Part shown: positions 56,522-64,000 of the stretch, piece after piece
Position numbering within the stretch: position 1 is the stretch's first letter
Layout: every line of letters starts with the position of its first letter
The notes under the pieces: model-generated
The model's database searches: none
What the model was told of the DNA's origin: nothing
What the model saw: the letters and a program-made list of their open reading frames with translations, nothing else
Assembly (NCBI RefSeq): GCF_018327645.1
Contig: NZ_BMAY01000001.1
Coordinates: forward strand, 235,762 to 299,761
DNA length: 64,000 bases
Reading direction: 5' to 3'
DNA from: Lactobacillus corticis
GTDB lineage: Bacteria > Bacillota > Bacilli > Lactobacillales > Lactobacillaceae
Position numbers and translations under genes: made by a program

Positions 56522-57898
56522 ATGGCGAAAAACGAGCAAACACAAACAGACGTCGGATATAAACGCAGTCTTAGCAATTCCCACGTCCAGCTGATCGCAC
56601 TTGGGGGAACGATTGGCACGGGGCTTTTTCTGGGTGTGGGCGACAGCATTCACTTATCTGGCCCCAGCGTTATTCTGACTTATATTATTGTCGGGTTTTT
56701 TATGTTCATTTTGATGAGAGCTTTAGGTGAACTAATCCTCTCAGATTTGACCAAACACACCTATATTGATTTTATTGAAAAATATTTAGGCAAAAATATT
56801 GGCTTTGTGACCGGCTATTTATATTGGCTAAGTTGGGTCACGCTGGCAATGGCGGAAGTCAGTGCTTTGGGGATTTATTTTAAGTATTGGTTCCCGCACC
56901 TCGCCAGCTGGATCCCTGGCTTAATCACCGTGATAGTCTTGCTCACAATTAACCTGATCTCGGCCAAAGTATTCGGCAACCTCGAATTTAGTTTTGCCAT
57001 TATCAAAATCGTAACGGTTATTGCTTTTGTCATTTTAATTATTTGGCTTGGTTTAACCGGCAGCAAAACCCAATTTGGCGCAATTAGTCTGAGCAATTTA
57101 ACTAATCATGGCTTCTTTGCCCATGGCCCACGAGGCTTTTTCCAAGGCTTTCAGATGGTCATCTTCGCCTTTATCGGCGTCGAAATGATCGGAATTACGG
57201 CCAGCGAGGTGCAAAACCCCCAAACCACCATGCGCAAGGCAATCAATGAAATGCCGCTAAGAATCATTCTGTTTTATGTGGCAGCAATTATTGCCATTTT
57301 GGCAACCATCCCTTGGCAAAAAGTGGCAACCTCTTCCAGCCCCTTTGTTCAAGCTTTGGGAGCAACCGGCATCAATGGCACTAGCTCAATTATCAACTTT
57401 GTGGTAATTTCAGCTGCAATTTCATCCATTAACAGTTTTCTTTACAGTGCCGGCCGTCTGCTCTTTTCGATTACCTGGCATGGCAAAGGAAAGTGGAACG
57501 AAACTTTTGGCAAATTGTCAATGCGGCAAGTTCCGCGCAATGCCCTAATCTTTTCGGCCTTGTTAATTGCCTGTGAACCGCTGATCACCTTGGTTATTGG
57601 CGATTCCGCCTTCAACTTCATTTCATCCACCTCTACCAGCATGTTCCTGGTTATTTGGATTTTAATGGTGTTGACCCACTTGGCTTATCGCAAACGAACC
57701 AGTCCTGACCAGCTGCCAGATTTCCAACTAAAAGGCTATCCTTATAGCGATTATCTGCTGCTGGGCTTCTTCAGTTTTATCGTCTTGCTCCTGCTCTACT
57801 TGCCTAACTATCGGATTCCGATGACCACTGCAATTGTCGTCTTCATTGTCCTTTATGGCTTTACTAGGGTTTATCAGCAAAAAAAGACCACTGACTAA
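56522..57898 (+). CDS. Amino acid permease (APC superfamily)
   Basis: This 458-aa protein has about 12 predicted membrane segments and the N-terminal signature IALGGTIGTGLFLGVGD of the AAT family of amino acid:H+ symporters. The segment FGVEMIGITASEVQNP-like region (FAFIGVEMIGITASE) is typical of permeases for neutral or basic amino acids. I chose the ATG at 56522 because GGAGATG lies just upstream; earlier in-frame ATG and TTG codons lack spacing. It is monocistronic, divergent from adhE, with a strong terminator. Substrate not assignable. Confidence 0.86.
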   Translation: MAKNEQTQTDVGYKRSLSNSHVQLIALGGTIGTGLFLGVGDSIHLSGPSVILTYIIVGFFMFILMRALGELILSDLTKHTYIDFIEKYLGKNIGFVTGYLYWLSWVTLAMAEVSALGIYFKYWFPHLASWIPGLITVIVLLTINLISAKVFGNLEFSFAIIKIVTVIAFVILIIWLGLTGSKTQFGAISLSNLTNHGFFAHGPRGFFQGFQMVIFAFIGVEMIGITASEVQNPQTTMRKAINEMPLRIILFYVAAIIAILATIPWQKVATSSSPFVQALGATGINGTSSIINFVVISAAISSINSFLYSAGRLLFSITWHGKGKWNETFGKLSMRQVPRNALIFSALLIACEPLITLVIGDSAFNFISSTSTSMFLVIWILMVLTHLAYRKRTSPDQLPDFQLKGYPYSDYLLLGFFSFIVLLLLYLPNYRIPMTTAIVVFIVLYGFTRVYQQKKTTD

Positions 57899-57903
57899 AG
57901 AAA

Positions 57904-57931
57904 AAAGCAAGATTCTAACGAATCTTGCTTT
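57904..57931. terminator. Bidirectional terminator between permease and ROK genes
   Basis: AAAGCAAGATTC-TAAC-GAATCTTGCTTT, flanked by A-run and T-run. Confidence 0.9.
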
Positions 57932-57941
57932 TTTTGTTGCT

Positions 57942-58865
57942 TTATCTTAATTGGCGCTGCCATTCATTAAGCAAAGCATAGAGCGAACCATATAAGTTGG
58001 CATCGCTGTGGAAATGACAAGGTACAATTTCTGGTGGCGTGAAGGTCTGGGCTAAAATTGGGTTCTCAGCTAATAATTTTTGATATTGGCGCTTAATCTC
58101 CTCAATCAGCACCGCTTCACTGGAAATTCCGCCGCCGATAGCAATCCGTTCACTATCAATGACTGCTTGCAAGTTCATAATCAATTGCGCAATCTGGTAG
58201 CAATAGCTTTGGAAAATTGCAACTGCCTCTGGCTGACCCGACTTAATGGCGGCAAAAGCAGCCCGGCCATCTTTTTTATCTGGCAGGTTTAAGGCTGTCG
58301 CAATTTTTTCAATCATGCCAACGGCTGAACAATCATAGCCAACATAGCGATTGGCAGACCCGTCAGCTTTTTCCTTAAAATGATCAAGCATGAAGCTGAG
58401 TTCACCCGCTTGGAAATTGCTGCCATGGATTAATTGGTGGTTAACGACGATCCCGCCGCCAACCAGGGTTCCCAACACAATCACTGCACCATTTGGGACA
58501 TCATGCAAACTGCCCATCCACAGCTCAGCTAAAGCAGCTGCCTTACCATCATTTTCTACGCCCGTTAAAAGCCCATAGCGTTCTTCCAAATACTCTTTAA
58601 TTTTGGCCCCGTGCAGAAATGGCAGAGCACCGCCAAAGTAAACGATACCCGTATTTAAGTCGACTTTGCCAGGTACACAAACGGCAATTGCCCGGATGCG
58701 CTTTAAATTTGGCGCAACAATTTTATCCAATAATGCATAAAATTCAGCTAAATTATGGCAGTCTGATTTGACCGATCCCCGACTGATCAACTTGCCTGAG
58801 CGATTTAAAATACCATACTTAATATTGGTCCCACCAACATCAATTGCTAAATAATCTTTGGCCAT
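57942..58865 (-). CDS. ROK family protein (sugar kinase-like)
   Basis: This 307-aa protein begins YLAIDVGGTNIKYGILN, the ROK/actin-fold phosphate-binding loop, and has VENDGKAAALAE with the catalytic Asp. There is no helix-turn-helix, so it is a kinase-like rather than repressor-type ROK member. The usual zinc motif (CxCGxxGCxE) and the metal-binding His after GEL are missing (here GELSFM), as in some beta-glucoside kinase-like members. The start at 58865 follows AGGAAGGAGC. It is divergent from the LysR gene, which may control it. Substrate is unknown. Confidence 0.82.
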   Translation of the reverse strand: MAKDYLAIDVGGTNIKYGILNRSGKLISRGSVKSDCHNLAEFYALLDKIVAPNLKRIRAIAVCVPGKVDLNTGIVYFGGALPFLHGAKIKEYLEERYGLLTGVENDGKAAALAELWMGSLHDVPNGAVIVLGTLVGGGIVVNHQLIHGSNFQAGELSFMLDHFKEKADGSANRYVGYDCSAVGMIEKIATALNLPDKKDGRAAFAAIKSGQPEAVAIFQSYCYQIAQLIMNLQAVIDSERIAIGGGISSEAVLIEEIKRQYQKLLAENPILAQTFTPPEIVPCHFHSDANLYGSLYALLNEWQRQLR

Positions 58866-58972
58866 GATAAGCTCCTTCCTATAAGTATCCGCTTTCATTA
58901 TAACTGCTTTTTCTACCCTCTGAAAGTACTTAGTGATAAGATAAGCAATAATGAGTAAGAGGAGATCATAGC

Positions 58973-59872
58973 ATGGAGCTTAGAGTTTTACGCTACTTTG
59001 TAGCCGTCGCTGATGAAGGCAACATGACCCGGGCGAGCAAAAAACTGCTAGTTTCGCAACCAGCTTTATCGCGACAAATTGCTGATTTAGAAGAAGAATT
59101 GGGAGTTAAGCTGTTTGACCGCAAGCCCCGCAACTTGCAGCTAACCTCGGCTGGCCGCTATTTGTATCAGCAGGCCAAAGAAATTTTAACCCTTACGGAA
59201 AAGACTGCCCTTAATTTGCATACTGAAAAGATAGTTAGTGGCGACCTAACCATAGCTGCTGGCGAAACTTTAGGGATGTGTCGGGTCACGCAAGTCGCCA
59301 GTCAACTGTTGCAACGTTATCCGCAAATTCAGCTGCACCTGCTCACAGGAGATTATGCTTACAGCGAACGCAAGGTGATCAACGGTACCGCCGACTTTGG
59401 GGTAATTGTGGGCAATTTACAGCTTGATAACTTCAATCGGATGCAGCTGCCAGAATATGACCGCTGGGGCGTTTTAATGCCTGCTGACGACGCATTAGCG
59501 CAAAAATCTGTTATTTATGCAAAAGACTTATTGGGGCGCAAGCTGCTCAGACCCCAGCAGGCGGCTAGCCAAGGGTATTTCGATCGCTGGTTCGGCAATT
59601 TCAACGAGCAAATCAAAATAGTAGGAACCTTTAATCTTAACTACAATGCCTCTTTGCTGGTAAAAGAACATACTGCCCTAATCATCACGCTAGAACATAT
59701 GCATTCCGTTGGCCCCGATAGCAACCTCGCCTTTAGGCCCCTTTTCCCTGATCAAACCTTGCCAGTCAATGTCATTTGGACCAAAGAACGCATGCTTTCG
59801 CCCGTTGCGCAGGTATTTTTAGACCTATTAGAACACTCACTAAAAAACACTAAGCCAACCGAATTTGAATAA
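58973..59872 (+). CDS. LysR family transcriptional regulator
   Basis: This 299-aa protein has the N-terminal LysR helix-turn-helix (MELRVLRYFVAVADEGNMTR...LLVSQPALSRQI) and a two-lobed effector-binding domain of normal length. AGAGGAG precedes the ATG. It is divergent from the ROK gene across a 107-bp gap, the usual geometry for a LysR regulator and its target. Effector and regulon are unknown. A terminator follows. Confidence 0.9.
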   Translation: MELRVLRYFVAVADEGNMTRASKKLLVSQPALSRQIADLEEELGVKLFDRKPRNLQLTSAGRYLYQQAKEILTLTEKTALNLHTEKIVSGDLTIAAGETLGMCRVTQVASQLLQRYPQIQLHLLTGDYAYSERKVINGTADFGVIVGNLQLDNFNRMQLPEYDRWGVLMPADDALAQKSVIYAKDLLGRKLLRPQQAASQGYFDRWFGNFNEQIKIVGTFNLNYNASLLVKEHTALIITLEHMHSVGPDSNLAFRPLFPDQTLPVNVIWTKERMLSPVAQVFLDLLEHSLKNTKPTEFE

Positions 59873-59904
59873 ACAACAGCAAAAATGCTTTTGCTGGAAA
59901 AAAG

Positions 59905-59939
59905 AATCTGACTCCGATAGAATATCGGAATCAGATTTT
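59905..59939 (+). terminator. Terminator of the LysR gene
   Basis: AATCTGACTCCGATA-GAA-TATCGGAATCAGATT with one mismatch, followed by a T-run. Confidence 0.87.
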
Positions 59940-60001
59940 TATTCAGTAAAATAATTATTTTGTCCCAATTTTGTGGTTCATATCAATGGTCTGCTTTTTT
60001 G

Positions 60002-60652
60002 CTATTTTGATAATTCAGCTAAATTCAATGCTAAATCACTTTTTTTAATTACTTCTGGATCATGCGAAACAATCAAAATTGTCTTTCCCTGCTGAGTCAC
60101 TTGACGTAAGGCTTTCAGCAGCTTATCTCGAGTTCCCGGATCCAGCGAACCGGTCGGTTCATCGCATAGCAACAATTTACATGGCTTGAGAATCGCTCTA
60201 ACTAATGCAATTCGCTGCTGTTGGCCACCAGATAACTGACCGCCTTTTTGTTTTTCATCCAAGTCAAGCTCTAGCTGCTCTAGCAATTGTTGCTTTCGTT
60301 CTTCAAAAGCACTGCGTCTCTCATGTTGCAGATTCGCTAGTGCTAAATTTCGTTTCACGCTTTGATCGTTTAAGAGTGCATAGTTTTGAAATAAATAGCT
60401 AATCTCGGTCCGCAGAATTTTTCTAGCTTTTAAACTGCCAGGTTTAGGGGCATTTTGTCCAAATATTTTTATTTCACCACTATTAGGCTTTTCTAAAAGT
60501 CCAATTATATTCAGCAAAGTTGATTTGCCCGATCCGCTTTTACCGTAAATTGTAGTTATTTTTCCAGTGGGGACCTTTAAATGTAAATTTTCAAAAACAG
60601 TTTTTTGATTAAAACTCTTGCTTACCCCGCTTAATTCAACAGCATTATTCAT
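60002..60652 (-). CDS. ABC transporter ATP-binding protein, lactococcin-972-type bacteriocin export group
   Basis: This 216-aa ATPase has Walker A GKSGSGKSTLLNIIGLLE, the Q-loop in YLFQNYALL, signature LSGGQQQR, Walker B LLLCDEPTGSLDP and the H-loop ILIVSHDPEV. Wording around IGLLEKPNSGEIKIFGQ and SYLFQNYAL fits the MacB-like group found with lactococcin 972-type peptides. It overlaps its membrane partner by eight bases. Known partners export or give immunity to a bacteriocin, but here no intact peptide gene remains, so it may act in self-protection against related peptides or have another peptide substrate. Confidence 0.85.
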   Translation of the reverse strand: MNNAVELSGVSKSFNQKTVFENLHLKVPTGKITTIYGKSGSGKSTLLNIIGLLEKPNSGEIKIFGQNAPKPGSLKARKILRTEISYLFQNYALLNDQSVKRNLALANLQHERRSAFEERKQQLLEQLELDLDEKQKGGQLSGGQQQRIALVRAILKPCKLLLCDEPTGSLDPGTRDKLLKALRQVTQQGKTILIVSHDPEVIKKSDLALNLAELSK

Positions 60653-62720
60653 CTAAAAACTTCGCCATCGCTTTCTTGGTAAAAATTCGCAGACCTAGTT
60701 GACTAATTACAAAATCAGCTGCAACTGTCGCTGCAAAAAGCAGTTCTGCTAATGTCAGCGGCATTTTCGTCCCGTAAACTTTGGTAAATCCCAAGACCAC
60801 CACAAGTTGAATCAGCCATAACAGCCAATAATTTCGCTCAGCCTTTAACGGTGAAATGCCTAAAGTTAGCTTAATAGCCACCTCTCGGCCATAAACTGCC
60901 AGATATAAATAAATCATTGTGATTGTTATCAGCAGATAAATCATCAAGCTAAGTAAAATTACTAGCCAATCTTCCTTAGCATCACCTGCTTCACTTTGCA
61001 ATTCTGCCCGTCTGGTCTGGTCAGCTCTAATCATATTGGGGATTTCATCACTAAGTTCATATTTTGCTAGAATCGGCAAATACTGTCGATACAACTGCTT
61101 AGTCGTCCTCCCTTTAAGCGGAATTTTGATCGTATCTGCAGCCGAACCGGTAAAAGCATTCAATACACGGACTTCTTTTAGATATTTTTGAGAAAGGACG
61201 GCAATATACCGATAATCTTTAATTTTTCTGCCTTCAGTATTATAAATAGGCTGATTAGATTTGATCCAAATTACCTGTTTTTTTACTTTATCAGCTCCGG
61301 CAACAATTTGCTTTAAGTGAGCATGATATTTTTGCGGAATTAGCAGCGTTAGCGGATCATCCTCGGTTAAGGCCACTTTTTTACCATCTGCTTTAAGTAT
61401 TGGGTTGAAACGAAGATAATTCATATTAACGTCCGCCCCGCGCTGCCAGTATGAATTCTTGGCTAGCATACTGCTAGTGTCAATAAATAAGGCACCATCA
61501 CGATTTAATTTTGGGTAAAGATACTTTAGTTCCCTTTGACCGCTGTCGTATGGACTTTGGACTTGTGCATATCCAGTCTCAACTGGAAAGTAACTTGCAT
61601 AGCCATGATAAACAACATTATCGTTCGTAGTTAACAAGCTGTATCCCAGCTGCACCACTGGCGTAATATTAGTTAAGACAAAAAATAGCAAAATCCCTTT
61701 AGCGGCAAAAGCTAATTTAAAGAACGATTTATAGTACGCCTGTTTTACTACAATGCGATCTTTAGGTACTTTCTCCATTATTTTAGTCAGGAGGAATGCG
61801 AACGAATACTCAAGTAAAATGATTAATCCGACCGTCCTAATATTGAACCAAATTATTGAGTTAAAGCCTTTTAGCAATTCATAAATTACGCTAATAATCA
61901 TAGGGGGAATTGAGCCCCAGAGTAATTCGGGCAAAATTATTTGTTGCAATATTTCGCTGGTGGTCATTCCCAGTAGCTGGTAAACGCCAATATCATAAAT
62001 AAAAGCCATGCAGTAAAGCACAAAGAAGACTAGCTGAAAAATGACAATGGTCACTGTCAGCTGATATAACTCATTATCATTTAGATCTAGCAAATCGTCA
62101 GTACTGTATAAAGCCTCGGGCTTAAAATCTTGCAGCTGATAATGGCTGGAAAATTCCAAATTATAGTTATACCGTAAATTTCGGTAAAAACGTCTAACTA
62201 CAGCAGGATCATCGGTTTGAATAAAGAAAATTCCTTTGCGTGATACTGGAGCAGAATTCTTGGAAAAATTTTCAACGGTAAAATCTACTGCACCATACTT
62301 TTGTAATTTTTTAGCTTGTCTGCGTTTCTTCGTCGAGTAAACTTGACCATTATGGAAAGTACGGTTGAAGTTTTCCCCTAGTAGACTTTTATTAAAATCA
62401 CTGACTTCAAAAATTATTTGCTGATAATTAGTATCATAACGATAATGCCGATAATCTCTGCCTGCTCCCGCATAGCTTGTCCGTCGAATAAATGGTACCG
62501 ATAGCTGGGCGCTAGTTTTTCTGATCACTTTCAATTGGCGCAAATATTCTTTGGTGCTATCGGCTTCATTAGGTAACCCTAGTTGAGTGTATTGGCTGGT
62601 AACATCGGCCTCCTGATAAATACGCTGATCCGCATAATTTTCAGTGAAATAAAACATTACCAAAAAGGCCATGAAAATGTTTACGCCGACTAGGATAAGT
62701 TTTAAAACTTTTTTGTACAA
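60645..62720 (-). CDS. Bacteriocin-associated integral membrane protein (DUF1430/TIGR01654-like)
   Basis: This 691-aa protein has one N-terminal membrane segment, a large extracytoplasmic region (about residues 30-225), several membrane segments in the middle (about 225-370), a second outer region and C-terminal segments. This FtsX/MacB-like layout matches the bacteriocin-associated proteins that accompany the ATPase encoded next. The start is a TTG at 62720, preceded by GGGGAAG. A terminator-like hairpin lies just 20 bases upstream, so expression may depend on readthrough from the peptide locus. Family assignment by layout and neighbour; exact role unknown. Confidence 0.78.
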   Translation of the reverse strand: MYKKVLKLILVGVNIFMAFLVMFYFTENYADQRIYQEADVTSQYTQLGLPNEADSTKEYLRQLKVIRKTSAQLSVPFIRRTSYAGAGRDYRHYRYDTNYQQIIFEVSDFNKSLLGENFNRTFHNGQVYSTKKRRQAKKLQKYGAVDFTVENFSKNSAPVSRKGIFFIQTDDPAVVRRFYRNLRYNYNLEFSSHYQLQDFKPEALYSTDDLLDLNDNELYQLTVTIVIFQLVFFVLYCMAFIYDIGVYQLLGMTTSEILQQIILPELLWGSIPPMIISVIYELLKGFNSIIWFNIRTVGLIILLEYSFAFLLTKIMEKVPKDRIVVKQAYYKSFFKLAFAAKGILLFFVLTNITPVVQLGYSLLTTNDNVVYHGYASYFPVETGYAQVQSPYDSGQRELKYLYPKLNRDGALFIDTSSMLAKNSYWQRGADVNMNYLRFNPILKADGKKVALTEDDPLTLLIPQKYHAHLKQIVAGADKVKKQVIWIKSNQPIYNTEGRKIKDYRYIAVLSQKYLKEVRVLNAFTGSAADTIKIPLKGRTTKQLYRQYLPILAKYELSDEIPNMIRADQTRRAELQSEAGDAKEDWLVILLSLMIYLLITITMIYLYLAVYGREVAIKLTLGISPLKAERNYWLLWLIQLVVVLGFTKVYGTKMPLTLAELLFAATVAADFVISQLGLRIFTKKAMAKFLDE

Positions 62721-62740
62721 TTATCTTCCCCAATAAAAAA

Positions 62741-62758
62741 GAGCTGGAATAGCAGCTC
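62741..62758 (-). terminator. Terminator/attenuator before the bacteriocin-type transporter genes
   Basis: On the minus strand GAGCTG-CTATTC-CAGCTC is followed by TTTTTTATT, between the peptide remnant and the transporter start. It is too close to the TTG for a separate promoter, which suggests a readthrough attenuator. Confidence 0.7.
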
Positions 62759-62764
62759 TCATAT

Positions 62765-62836
62765 TTACTTGATATAACCGTAATAGGCTTTAGCAGTACC
62801 ATAACCTACGGCAACTCCAACCAAACAAGCAGTCAA
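62765..62836 (-). pseudogene. Bacteriocin-like peptide remnant (C-terminal piece)
   Basis: Upstream of the transporter genes, a short frame encodes LTACLVGVAVGYGTAKAYYG and then YIK before a stop. It is Gly-rich and hydrophobic with an aromatic end, like the C-terminus of a class II bacteriocin or, less clearly, a lactococcin 972-type peptide. There is no ATG, no leader and no ribosome binding site; upstream in frame is only the stop of the neighbouring gene. It is therefore probably the 3' remnant of a lost peptide gene at the normal operon position. Too short for certainty. Confidence 0.4.
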
Positions 62837-62853
62837 TTTGGGACTGCTTGTTT
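62823..62853 (-). terminator. Hairpin directly after the zinc-ribbon membrane protein gene
   Basis: AAACAAGCAGTC and GACTGCTTGTTT pair perfectly (12 bp, 7-base loop), two bases past the stop. The T-run is weak, so termination may be partial. Confidence 0.55.
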
Positions 62854-62854
62854 G

Positions 62855-63904
62855 TTATTCATCAGAAGACTCGGCTTCACGTTCATCACTGGCTTTTTTT
62901 ACGTTATCGTGCTTAATCAATCGCCAGCCTGTTAGCGCCGTGGTAATCACGCTGGCCAAAACCAGCAACATGGTCGAAGTACCAATAGAAGTGGCATAGG
63001 TCTGCAATTGACTGGTAAATTTGCCAACCCAGTTTTGACTAGTGGTGCTGCTCGACAGCTGCATGACACCATAGACCACACTAACTGTCTCTATCAGGGA
63101 TACCAAAAAGGCGGTCAGGCGATTTTTCCGCATCCCTTTCCAAGTCTGAACCAGCACAACCAACGGCAGCACAATCAAGAGCAGCCAAACGACATAGGCC
63201 ATAATGCCATAAGTAAAAGTTTTAGATGAACCTAAGAGTTTAGCGCCAATTGTCAGCAAAGTATTGGAGATGGACAATTTTTGGTTATAGGTTGCCTGAT
63301 CGACCGAAGCTCCAGCACCGGCAAAAACCACGATTAAAGTAACCAGTGCCAAAAACATGGTAGTCAGCCCCAACAAGTCAACCCGACGCTTGCGGGCTTG
63401 CTTTACCCGGTCATTGACCTTCGGATGCTTTTCTTCAAGATATGCTTCCCGGCGACTGCGGTTTTTGTCCAACTTATTAAAGACATTGGAACCCACCTGG
63501 TTGATCTTTTGGGTTAAGCGCAAATCAGCCGTGTACTGCTCGATCCGCGAAGCCCGTTCACAAATGACATAAAGCCAAATCATCAAGGCGAGGAACAAAA
63601 CCCAGCCTGCAAGGCGGGAAAAGCTCATCACCACCAGCAAAAAGACTCCTAATAAGTAAACAATGGTGGCGTTCTTACGCACCCACTCGATCATCTTTTT
63701 GACTGTACCATTCTGCTGCTCTGGGTAAAATTCCGCCCGATAAGCTGCTCGTTTGGCAATTTTTTTGCCCTCTTCCTGCTGATCGGTAAAGGGGGCATTT
63801 TCATGCTGATCAGTAAAAAAGGTGTCGCGGTATTTTTTTAAGTTAAATCCGCAATTAGGGCAAATATCAACCGCTTCTGACAGTTGTTGCCCACAATTAG
63901 GGCT
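62855..63904 (-). pseudogene. Zinc-ribbon membrane protein, 5' end truncated
   Basis: The frame encodes a PNCGQQL...DICPNCGFNLKKY zinc ribbon lacking only its first Cys, a charged stretch, then two N-terminal and about four further membrane segments. A Ser/Asp/Glu tail ends the protein. Such zinc-ribbon membrane proteins are common and uncharacterised in lactobacilli. The frame is open to 63904 but a TAG precedes it and there is no start codon for the ribbon part. The break falls at the codon of the missing Cys. Translation could still start at the internal ATG 63694 (279 aa), giving the membrane part without the ribbon. Confidence 0.68.
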
Positions 63905-64000
63905 CTATAATTTTTCCTGTTGATGGTTTATCTATATGATATCCTGTTAACAGGATTTTTTATTGCGCAAGAAAAAGAGGCCATAGCCTCTATTTCTCAA
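63901..64000. mobile_element. Possible insertion-sequence end (ISL3-like), running off the window
   Basis: The sequence that cuts the zinc-ribbon gene begins GGCTCTATAATTTTTCC, reminiscent from memory of the GGCTCT-type ends of ISL3-family elements. It contains a perfect palindrome ATCCTGTTAACAGGAT (63941-63956). A minus-strand terminator (AGAGGC-TATG-GCCTCT plus Ts, 63976-63991), as would follow a transposase gene, lies beyond. No transposase is visible, so this is tentative. Confidence 0.35.
63976..63991 (-). terminator. Terminator for a minus-strand gene beyond the right edge
   Basis: AGAGGC-TATG-GCCTCT followed by TTTTCTT on the minus strand. The gene it serves lies outside the window. 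Confidence 0.6.

Overview
The window looks like a chromosome segment of a host-associated Lactobacillus in the narrow sense (acidophilus/delbrueckii-type relatives). The evidence is low-to-moderate GC, AGGAGG-type ribosome binding sites, TTG starts, YSIRK and LPXTG surface proteins with MucBP and VaFE repeats, an aggregation-promoting factor, and the order pcrA-ligA-camS-gatC-gatA. I cannot name the species. No rRNA, CRISPR array or complete mobile element is visible. There are five tRNA genes: Leu, Gln, Tyr, Gln and Thr.

Layout. 1-8.2 kb: a core minus-strand operon for DNA repair and Gln-tRNA(Gln) formation (pcrA-ligA-camS-gatCA), a membrane-anchored glucosaminidase, an ECF transporter S component and tRNA-Leu. 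8.3-9.9 kb: two tandem TetR-type paralogues. 10-13.7 kb: a tightly packed minus-strand cell-surface glycopolymer cluster (TagF-like transferase, flippase, GT32, SprT-like protein). 13.8-16.6 kb: a P-type cation ATPase behind an apparent yybP-ykoY (Mn2+) riboswitch. 16.7-19.1 kb: NAD salvage (pncB-nadE). 19.1-21.5 kb: wall teichoic acid-type genes (GT4, tagA, tagD). 21.5-25.5 kb: a NagR-like regulator, a cytosolic beta-helix protein, tRNA-Gln and tRNA-Tyr, a PPOX-fold protein and an aminotransferase. 25.6-44.9 kb: two giant LPXTG adhesin loci, each split by one extra base. 45.4-49.6 kb: a PaiA-like acetyltransferase, tRNA-Gln, two histidine phosphatases, a SEC10/PgrA-type secreted protein, an Apf-type protein and tRNA-Thr. 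49.7-59.9 kb: carbon metabolism (galE, pckA, adhE), an amino acid permease, a ROK protein and a LysR regulator. 60-64 kb: a lactococcin-972-type membrane protein/ABC pair behind a bacteriocin-like peptide remnant, then a zinc-ribbon membrane protein whose 5' end is cut at what looks like an insertion-sequence end.

How it works together. Much of the window serves the cell envelope: teichoic acid or polysaccharide synthesis, muramidases, sortase-anchored adhesins and a secreted surface-exclusion-type protein. Regulatory sites fit fermentative life. Catabolite (cre-like) sites lie at pckA and adhE, and a Rex-like redox operator lies over the adhE start. The putative Mn2+ riboswitch recasts the 'calcium' ATPase as a probable Mn2+ exporter.

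Most notable: (i) both adjacent giant adhesin genes carry a +1 frameshift that separates the export signal from the wall anchor; (ii) a 22.4-kb segment holding them is bracketed by two identical tRNA-Gln genes in direct orientation; (iii) TGTAAT repeats at 10-bp spacing lie upstream of the Apf gene; (iv) the bacteriocin-type operon appears to have lost its peptide. No complete, wholly new system stands out. The strongest candidates for follow-up are the split adhesins and the phased repeat regulatory region.
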